Positions 31,730 through 38,484 of a stretch of 64,000 nucleotides of DNA are shown piece by piece (position 1 is the first letter of the stretch; every line of letters starts with the position of its first letter). The DNA comes from an uncultured Latescibacterota bacterium. GTDB lineage: Bacteria; Latescibacterota; UBA2968; UBA8231. The DNA is taken from assembly GCA_951813615.1 (NCBI GenBank), contig OX638377.1, positions 1,860,001-1,924,000 on the forward strand, in the 5' to 3' direction. The notes below the pieces were generated by a model, which was given only the letters and a program-made list of their open reading frames with translations, was not told the DNA's origin and made no database searches. A program made the position numbers and the translations under genes.

Positions 31730-33805
31730 ATGTTGAAGCTGGCCGTTGTTGTATGCGTAGTGCTATGGAGTGGATCCGCCACGGCGATCATTTGGGAGTT
31801 CGACGATGGGACGACGCAAGGATGGGTCGCGAAAGAAACTCTTACATGGGGTGGACCGCGTGAATTTAACCAGTTTCCGGGGGTAGTCGAAGACGGCGTG
31901 TGGAAGATTGACGTCCCGCCCTCTGTCATCGAGGATCGGTCTAGGCCAAGTGTCGAATTGATTTCTCCCACCATAGGGCACGATTCGAGTTTGTTCGACC
32001 AGATCTGGGTCCGATTCCGCACCGTACATCACAGCCCTACGGTCGGTTCCTTTTCGCTCACCTGGACCAATGAGCACAACCTTATGTATCCGGTTTGGGG
32101 CCAAGATGATCCGCCCGAAAGGCTATTTAGGCTTTCAGGACAAACAGACTTCGTTTACACCACCGAGTGGCAGGAAGTAGAGTTTTCCTTCGTCGGAGAG
32201 GACGAGGTCGCGTGGGAAGGGCTATTAAGGGATATTCGGCTAAATTTTGTCCTAGACCGGAACGAGGACGACGTGGTTGGTGAGATTGAGATTGACTGGA
32301 TTGAGTTGAGCGGCTTTGAAGAATCCCTACAGGGTAAACTCCCTCCGCCGCACGTAGAGTACTTCCGCTTTGATGGCCCCGGACTTTTTGCCCCACCGGT
32401 TTTCTATTCGATTGCGCCGGGTATAGGGAGAGCGGCAGCTTATGGAGAGAGGGCTGGCATCTTGACGGACTTGGATGGCGATGGCGATGCAGATCTTTTC
32501 GCCTCTTGGGATAGTAGTGAGAGGCCTATTACAGAGGAAGACGGCTGGACCATAGCCCTCAACGACGGCGATGGCACCTTTGCGACAGTACGCACAGAGG
32601 AAGTCGGCTATGGGGCGATAGAAGTGCTTGCCGGCGATCTGACCGGCGATGGCAAAGACGAAATAGTGGTTTCTCGACTCACCGAGGTGCCGAAACTCGC
32701 GACCGAGGTTTGGTCTATTGGGCCGGATCTCCAACTGGAAATGCTCACCGAGATAGATGATCGTTGGTTGAGGGATGTGGCGGATTGGGATGGCGATGGC
32801 GATGGCGAGTTGTTTGTAGGGCACACTACGTTGGAAGGCAGCACGTTAGATGTCTGGGATGTAGAGAACGGGATGTGGACCTCTTCCGAGGTGGCTGCCG
32901 CTGAAAACCATGCGGCCGCTCAGATCGGCGACTTTACGGGTGATGGAATGCTGGAGGTGCTGTGGCTACCGATTGCCGGGCGAGTGAACACGCGGATCGT
33001 GGGGGCCCTGCGCGACGAGCTTCAGAGAGGTGAGATATTTGAATTCGATGCGGGGAAGGAGGCATTAGGAGTGGACGATTTTGATGATGATGGGCAAGTA
33101 GATATGCTGACGTCGCTCACCCGCGTCCGATACGAAGGTCTCAAGGGCTTGGTCGTACAGCGAGGGGGAGCCGGGGGCGTAGTAGAAGAGGAGGTACTGT
33201 ACGACGAGCGGCTGTTTCTGCGCTCGTCGGTGATGGTGCGCGACTTGGACGCCGACGGGGTCGAGGATTGGGTGTTTGTCGGTGGGGACCGCGCATCGGG
33301 CCTTGGGGTATTTGTCGAATGGGGCGGTGGCGTGAATCCAACCCGAGCAGTGGAAAGGCATCGCCTGCAGGGGCATGGGGTAGAAGTGCTTTCTGGAGAT
33401 GTCGATAGCGACGGCGATCTCGACTTGGTCGTGTTAGATCCGCTGTTGGGTGGGGTGCATGTGCTCAAAAGTTCGCTGGGCGAGCAGATGACTGCGGTGA
33501 TGACGCCGACGATAGCTCGACCAGCACAGTATCGGCTCGGCGACAGCTATCCCAATCCGTTCAATCCGGCTGTAGTGATCCCCCTTGATTTGGCGACGGA
33601 CGCGGCGCAGGTGTCGTTGACCGTGTACGATGTGTTGGGACGGCGGGTGCGGCAGTTGTGGCAGGGGCCGCTTGGAGCGGGTGTGCATCGTTTTACTTGG
33701 GATGGCCACGACGAGGTGGGCAAGGGGGTAGCCGCCGGGGTGTATATCTATAAAGTCGAGGTGGACGGACAGATAGAAGCCAAGAAGACGACCAAACTCC
33801 CATGA
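31730..33805 (+). CDS. Secreted FG-GAP/VCBS propeller protein with FlgD-like sorting domain
   Basis: ATG 31730 is preceded by GGAGGTGAT; the 691-residue product has a signal peptide (LKLAVVVCVVLWSGSATA). The N-terminal 180 residues (IIWEFDDGTTQGWV...EIDWIELSGF) look like a jelly-roll carbohydrate-binding region. FG-GAP/VCBS blades with calcium-type loops follow (LTDLDGDGDADLFAS, AGDLTGDGKDEIVVS, VADWDGDGDGELFVG, GDFTGDGMLEVLW, VRDLDADGVEDWVF, SGDVDSDGDLDLVVLD). The C-terminus (LGDSYPNPFNPAVVIPLDL...GVYIYKVEVDGQ) is an FlgD-like type A sorting domain. It lies between the two TlpA-like paralogues, 38 bp after copy A. It is probably exported to the cell surface; calcium binding is likely. Confidence 0.85.
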   Translation: MLKLAVVVCVVLWSGSATAIIWEFDDGTTQGWVAKETLTWGGPREFNQFPGVVEDGVWKIDVPPSVIEDRSRPSVELISPTIGHDSSLFDQIWVRFRTVHHSPTVGSFSLTWTNEHNLMYPVWGQDDPPERLFRLSGQTDFVYTTEWQEVEFSFVGEDEVAWEGLLRDIRLNFVLDRNEDDVVGEIEIDWIELSGFEESLQGKLPPPHVEYFRFDGPGLFAPPVFYSIAPGIGRAAAYGERAGILTDLDGDGDADLFASWDSSERPITEEDGWTIALNDGDGTFATVRTEEVGYGAIEVLAGDLTGDGKDEIVVSRLTEVPKLATEVWSIGPDLQLEMLTEIDDRWLRDVADWDGDGDGELFVGHTTLEGSTLDVWDVENGMWTSSEVAAAENHAAAQIGDFTGDGMLEVLWLPIAGRVNTRIVGALRDELQRGEIFEFDAGKEALGVDDFDDDGQVDMLTSLTRVRYEGLKGLVVQRGGAGGVVEEEVLYDERLFLRSSVMVRDLDADGVEDWVFVGGDRASGLGVFVEWGGGVNPTRAVERHRLQGHGVEVLSGDVDSDGDLDLVVLDPLLGGVHVLKSSLGEQMTAVMTPTIARPAQYRLGDSYPNPFNPAVVIPLDLATDAAQVSLTVYDVLGRRVRQLWQGPLGAGVHRFTWDGHDEVGKGVAAGVYIYKVEVDGQIEAKKTTKLP

Positions 33806-33846
33806 GGGAGGAGGTCTTTCACAGACCATTGGAAAGGAAAAGACCA

Positions 33847-35913
33847 ATGAATCTATACCTTCGCATCCTCGTCGCCCTGCTCAGTACCGCGAGTATAGGG
33901 CTAGCCCAAGCACCACATGCCGCAATCGTCACCGGCGAAGTCCACAACCCTCCGTCGCGGGATATCGCGTTCCACCACGAACCGCTACTCGCTCCCGGAC
34001 CGTCCGAACACCCCATCGTCTTGGACGAGCAAAACAGCTTTGCCCTGCTCTTGAACGTTTCCAAAGGAACTTTCGTCACCGGGTATTACAGAGGTGAGCG
34101 ATACTTCCGCATCCCCTTCTTTGTCGAACCCGGCGATAGCCTACATGCGGTCGTCACCTTTGCCGAGGTGACGGAGGCCGACTCTGCGGCGGCAGTGGAA
34201 TCTGACAGTTTGGACAGTACCGAAGATGAGGCCCCGCCCGCCTATTCCCTGATTTTTAGCGGCCGGGGCGCGGACAACAATCGCTTTTTAGCCGAGTTCT
34301 GGCCTCAACATAATGCCTTCGACCCAGACAATGGGCTGGAGCCCGAGGAGTTTACGCGCCGAATAGAACAGCGGCGGCGGGATGAATTTGCCCTACTAGC
34401 CGAAGGACGCGAAAAACACGCGCTTTCTGCGGGATTCATCGACTATATGACGGCCTTTTTCAACTACAAGTGGGCCGATCAGATGATTTCCTATCCGATG
34501 TTTGCGTTTAGAGACGGCCATTGGATGCGCCGATTTAACGTCAAACCCTCCGACAGGCGAGCGGTTCCCCCGGACTACTACGATTTCCTACAAGAAATCC
34601 CCTTGATGGATGAAAAGGCGATTGGCGTGCAGGAGTACCGCTGGTTTGTGGTGAACGCGCTAGACTTGGAGGTGGATAACGCGCTAGCGGAGGAGGAGCG
34701 CAGGCCATCTAGACTTGCCGATAGGTACAAGCTGTCGGGGTTGGGGCTGTCGCCGGCCGTCCACGCCCGCCTCGACTCCATGTACAACGCGAACATCCGC
34801 CTCCGCCCCAAACTATCGGAGAGGATCGATCTGTCGGGGTTGGGATTAGCGGAGAGTGCCCAGGCTCGACTCGACTCCATGTACGAAAACCGCAAAAAGA
34901 TCAGTGCGTCCAAAAAGGCCGCTTGGTTGGGGTTGGAGTTATCGCCGGCCGCCCAAGCCGAACTCGACTCTTATGAGGACCATCACATGACCTTCGGCAT
35001 GGAAGATACCACGAGGATCGATACGACGGACGGGAAGTTGACCTTCCATTTGCCGCTGGCAAAAAATAGAGAGTGGTACGAATACGTAAACAATCGCCCG
35101 CTGTCGGCATGGATTGACTTATCGAGTTTGGAGTTATCGCCGGCCGCCCAAGCCGAACTCGACTCCATGTACTCCATGTACCAAGATAGTCCACCGCCCA
35201 AGCTGTCCGAGAGGATTGACTTAGCGGCCTTGGGTCTGTCGGAGGAGACCCAAGCCCAACTCGACTCTATCTTTGCCGGACCGAGTTTTCCAATTTTTCG
35301 AGGAATTCCAGAACGATACGACCTCGCCCAACAGAAACTGCAAGGGCGAGTACTCTATTGGTCTCTGGCTAGGGAGTTGATGCTTGGAATTAGCTTCGAC
35401 TGCGAAGCCTTTGTGGATGCCCGCTGGCAATCCTTTGCAGAGAGCAATCCCTTCCCCGAATACACCGAGGCTATCCAAGCGGAACTGAACAAGCTCTTGA
35501 CGCTGCAACCGGGGCAACCCGCTCCCGATTTCACTCTCAATGACCTCGATGGCCAACCTGTATCGCTGAGCCAGTTCAAAGGCAAAGTGGTCTTGCTGGA
35601 TTTCTGGGCGAGTTGGTGCGGACCGTGCATAGCCGATTTGGGGACTCTCCGCAAGATCAAAGAACAAGTAGCCGCTCAGCCGGTCGTTTTCCTCAACGTC
35701 TCGTTAGATGCGAATGAAGGAGCTTGGAAACAGGCCATTGCCAAACACGAGATCAAAGGCGTCCACGTGCGCTCGGAGCAAGTGGCGCAAGCCTATAACG
35801 TAAGCGGCATCCCTCGGTATTATCTGGTCGATCCACAAGGGCTAATTGTGGAGGATCGTTTGCGGTTATTTGACGTTGAGGAAGTTGTGGCAAAAATCAA
35901 GAAACATCTGTGA
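33847..35913 (+). CDS. Secreted TlpA-like thioredoxin protein with internal LSPAxQxQLDSMY repeats, copy B
   Basis: Paralogue of the protein at 29628-31691 (688 residues; start ATG 33847 after AAAGGAAA; signal peptide MNLYLRILVALLSTASIGLAQ). The same order of domains is seen: N-terminal beta domain (AAIVTGEVHNPPSRDIAF), five 17-residue units (SGLGLSPAVHARLDSMY, SGLGLAESAQARLDSMY, SSLELSPAAQAELDSMY, AALGLSEETQAQLDSIF and one diverged) and a C-terminal thioredoxin domain with WASWCGPC. Both cysteines are kept in both copies. The copies differ most in linker lengths between repeats. It is 41 bp after the FG-GAP gene in the sigma-54 operon. Confidence 0.85.
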   Translation: MNLYLRILVALLSTASIGLAQAPHAAIVTGEVHNPPSRDIAFHHEPLLAPGPSEHPIVLDEQNSFALLLNVSKGTFVTGYYRGERYFRIPFFVEPGDSLHAVVTFAEVTEADSAAAVESDSLDSTEDEAPPAYSLIFSGRGADNNRFLAEFWPQHNAFDPDNGLEPEEFTRRIEQRRRDEFALLAEGREKHALSAGFIDYMTAFFNYKWADQMISYPMFAFRDGHWMRRFNVKPSDRRAVPPDYYDFLQEIPLMDEKAIGVQEYRWFVVNALDLEVDNALAEEERRPSRLADRYKLSGLGLSPAVHARLDSMYNANIRLRPKLSERIDLSGLGLAESAQARLDSMYENRKKISASKKAAWLGLELSPAAQAELDSYEDHHMTFGMEDTTRIDTTDGKLTFHLPLAKNREWYEYVNNRPLSAWIDLSSLELSPAAQAELDSMYSMYQDSPPPKLSERIDLAALGLSEETQAQLDSIFAGPSFPIFRGIPERYDLAQQKLQGRVLYWSLARELMLGISFDCEAFVDARWQSFAESNPFPEYTEAIQAELNKLLTLQPGQPAPDFTLNDLDGQPVSLSQFKGKVVLLDFWASWCGPCIADLGTLRKIKEQVAAQPVVFLNVSLDANEGAWKQAIAKHEIKGVHVRSEQVAQAYNVSGIPRYYLVDPQGLIVEDRLRLFDVEEVVAKIKKHL

Positions 35914-35951
35914 GGGAGGCGCTTGGCCCTCTAAGAGTGGTCTATAATCAG

Positions 35952-36248
35952 ATGGTGCGTATTAACACATTGAATCGCTGTGGTCGGACCTTAACCATCG
36001 AACTCATGGGGTATATCAACAAGACGGAGTTCGATATCCTGCATGACTGCATGGAATCGTATGTCGAGGAGGGGGTAAGGGAGGTCTGTATAGTGGCTAA
36101 CGAAGTGCGGAGCATCAGTCCATTGCTCGAACGAGACGTAATCGGTTTGGGGCAACTGGGCCTGACTTTGCGCTTTCAGCAACTTGCTCCTTCTATCCAG
36201 AGATCGTTGGAAAGTTGGGGCTTGCAGGCGTGGATAGATGATGCGTAG
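35952..36248 (+). CDS. Small STAS-like protein at the end of the sigma-54 operon
   Basis: The 98-residue product (MVRINTLNRCGRTLTIELMGYINKTEFDILHDCMESY...) has the alternating beta/alpha pattern of STAS/anti-sigma-factor antagonist domains, with GRTLTIELMGYINKTEF as first strand and turn and VREVCIVANEVRSIS as the central strand. The conserved phosphorylatable Ser of SpoIIAA-type proteins is not obvious. An alternative GTG start at 35910 overlaps the stop of the TlpA-like gene. It has no signal peptide, unlike the other operon members, so it may act in the cytoplasm. The assignment is tentative. Confidence 0.45.
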   Translation: MVRINTLNRCGRTLTIELMGYINKTEFDILHDCMESYVEEGVREVCIVANEVRSISPLLERDVIGLGQLGLTLRFQQLAPSIQRSLESWGLQAWIDDA

Positions 36249-37343
36249 TCAGCGGACTTTGCCGCGACCGGCGATTTCCCAAATCGCCTCCAGCCGATTG
36301 GCGCGCAGCGCGTAGAGGTGGTCGTGGAGGTTGACGGTGGTGCAGCCGTGGCCGGGGATAAATTCGAGTAGATCGCCGGGGTGGAGATCGGTGCAGGGGC
36401 CGGCTACGGTCTTGAGGCGGCCGTGTTCTTCGGACAGGGCGTGACACTCTAGGTCGGGGCGGTCCTTGACGAGGGGGAAGCCGTGCTCGGGCGTCAAGCT
36501 CTTTAGGCCGGCGTCGGTGATGACCTGCTCGGGCGCAGGGCGGCTGGTAACGGTGGTCAGCACGCTGAGGGCGTTTTTGAAGCCTAAGTTTAGCTTGGCG
36601 TACGCCGCGTCCATTAGCGCGTACGAGCCAGCTTGGACCTCTGTGATGCCGTCGAAGGAAGTGCTTACATAGTAATCGCCTGTGCCCGAGGCGCTGCAAA
36701 TTGGGCAGTCGAGGCCGTTGCGTTCCACGTCGTCGCGGGCATCGACGAGGCGCTGGAGGCAGGTGCGGGCACCATCGTCGCGGGCGTCTTTGTCTTCGAG
36801 GTCGATGATGTGGCCTTCGTAGCCCATCAGGCCGCAGAAGCGCAGGTGTGGTGCTTGGGCGGCTGCGCGGGCGAGGTCGACGACGGTGGTGGGTGCGACG
36901 CCGCAGCGGTTGTGGCCGATGTTGACCTCCACGAGTACGCGGGGGCTGACCTTGTAGGCTTGGGCGGCCTCGTTGAGGTCGGCGAGATTTTGTGGGGCAT
37001 CGGCCGCGACCATGATGTTGCAACGGGCGGCCAGTGCCATGAGGCGCTCGATCTTGCGGCGACCGACGACTTCGTTGGCAATGAGTATGTCCTGGATGCC
37101 GGCGTCGGCCATGACCTCGGCCTCTCCGACCTTGGCGCAGGTGATCCCCTGCGCGCCGGCTGTGAGCTGGAGGTGGGCGATGGCCGGGGTTTTGTGCGAC
37201 TTGGTGTGCGGCCGGAGATTTTTGCCCACTGTGCGAAAGTGCTCGGCGAGTAGGGCAATGTTGTATTCGAGTGCGTCGAGATCGACCAAGAGGACGGGGG
37301 TGTCAATGGCGTCGCGGGTCATGCCGATGTGTTCGGTAGTCAT
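36249..37343 (-). CDS. D-threonine aldolase / DSD1-like PLP enzyme (alanine racemase fold)
   Basis: The 364-residue protein begins IDTPVLLVDLDALEYNIALLAEH and has RPHTKSHKT with the PLP Lys at about 48, then the fold-type III barrel (LVEVNIGHNRCGV, GLMGYEGHI) and a C-terminal domain with PGHGCTTVNLHDH, where D-threonine aldolases and D-serine dehydratases place their metal ligands. The likely reaction is retro-aldol cleavage or dehydration of a D-beta-hydroxy amino acid. ATG 37343 starts a frame that fits the family; the frame extends upstream towards the IS element, which is inserted about 130 bp before the start and may affect its promoter. It is convergent with the sigma-54 operon. Confidence 0.82.
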   Translation of the reverse strand: MTTEHIGMTRDAIDTPVLLVDLDALEYNIALLAEHFRTVGKNLRPHTKSHKTPAIAHLQLTAGAQGITCAKVGEAEVMADAGIQDILIANEVVGRRKIERLMALAARCNIMVAADAPQNLADLNEAAQAYKVSPRVLVEVNIGHNRCGVAPTTVVDLARAAAQAPHLRFCGLMGYEGHIIDLEDKDARDDGARTCLQRLVDARDDVERNGLDCPICSASGTGDYYVSTSFDGITEVQAGSYALMDAAYAKLNLGFKNALSVLTTVTSRPAPEQVITDAGLKSLTPEHGFPLVKDRPDLECHALSEEHGRLKTVAGPCTDLHPGDLLEFIPGHGCTTVNLHDHLYALRANRLEAIWEIAGRGKVR

Positions 37344-37475
37344 GATCAGGTCTTTGTGGATTGGGTGGATATTGTTTGCGAACAAAGAAACCGGGCTGTC
37401 CGCTTCTTGTCCAGTGCTTCGCCGCATGGGCCACAAGAGTGGAGTAGACATTTTTGACAGTCGCATCGGCTTTTA

Positions 37476-38405
37476 GAAGCCGTCTGAAAACTCTAATTTT
37501 CATTTGATTCGTTTAAGTAGCAAGTGGATCATGGCAATCTGGATCAAGGCCTCGCTATGGCGGGTCAACACCTCATAATCTCTCGCATGTCGGCGAAAAT
37601 TCATCAACCACGCCAAGGTGCGCTCGACGACCCACCGGCGTTTAACTACGGTAAATCCACCGCTTGGCTTGGCGACGACTTCCAAGTCTATTTTGTGCGT
37701 CTTTTTTTGGTTGGCCACCCACGTTCGGATCGCCTCGCCTTGGTAGCCGCCATCAACCCATAGCTTACGTAACCGAGCCACGCCGGCGGCCTTCAAGCGG
37801 GTCAACACCTGCTTGAGACCCGCTCGATCATCGACATCGGCGGCGGTGACCACCACCTGGCGAAGCAAGCCCGACGTATCCACCAACAGATGCCGTTTGC
37901 GGCCTTTGATCTTTTTACCGGCGTCATAACCGGTTGTTGTACCTTGGGTTGCGGTCTTGATCGTCTGACTATCGACTAAGCCAGCCGACGGCATCGCAGC
38001 CCGTCCGTTTAGGCGGCGCTCCCGCTGGGTCAGCTGATCCAACACCGGCGACCAGACCCCTTGCCGACTCCAGCGACGAAAGTAATCATACCCCGTTTTC
38101 CACGGCCCAAAACAACCCGGCAACAAAGCCCAAGGACCCCCCGTCTTATTCAAATACAAAAGGCCGTTGACGATTGGACGGCGATCTCGCGGTGGCCGAC
38201 CCGGACCGCCTGGCCGCCTGCGCGGCACCGGCAGCAACGGTTCGATCCGCTGCCATTGTCCATCGGTTAGATCGGTCGCATATTGCATACCAGGCGTACT
38301 CATCATACAAGCCTTTCTGTTCAGATTTTGTCGCGAAACCTGAATATGGCTCGATGAGTACGCCGTTTCAAATTCGACCTACATCATGGGTTTTCAGACA
38401 GCCTC
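37476..38405 (-). mobile_element. IS5-family insertion sequence (930 bp) with inverted ends and TTA target duplication
   Basis: The left end GAAGCCGTCTGAAAACTC and the right end, read in reverse as GAGGCTGTCTGAAAACCC, are inverted repeats differing at three of 18 positions. The element is flanked by TTA at 37473-37475 and again at 38406-38408. End sequence and 3-bp duplication are typical of the IS427-like group of IS5. It contains one complete transposase gene. It looks recent and possibly active. Confidence 0.85.
37500..38306 (-). CDS. IS5-family DDE transposase
   Basis: The 268-residue protein opens with YATDLTDGQWQRIEPLLPVPRRRPGGPGRPP, the DUF4096-type N-terminal domain, followed by the DDE catalytic part: Asp in GLVDSQTIK, Asp in LWVDGGYQG and Glu in RWVVERTLAWL. 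It is full length in a single frame, without the programmed frameshift used by many IS427 relatives. It fills the IS element almost completely. Confidence 0.92.
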   Translation of the reverse strand: MMSTPGMQYATDLTDGQWQRIEPLLPVPRRRPGGPGRPPRDRRPIVNGLLYLNKTGGPWALLPGCFGPWKTGYDYFRRWSRQGVWSPVLDQLTQRERRLNGRAAMPSAGLVDSQTIKTATQGTTTGYDAGKKIKGRKRHLLVDTSGLLRQVVVTAADVDDRAGLKQVLTRLKAAGVARLRKLWVDGGYQGEAIRTWVANQKKTHKIDLEVVAKPSGGFTVVKRRWVVERTLAWLMNFRRHARDYEVLTRHSEALIQIAMIHLLLKRIK

Positions 38406-38484
38406 TTAGTACTCTAGACCGCCATGATTAGCATTGCATTCAAATGCAGAATTGTAAGTGCGTCCCTATCTCAAGGAGGCTTCC

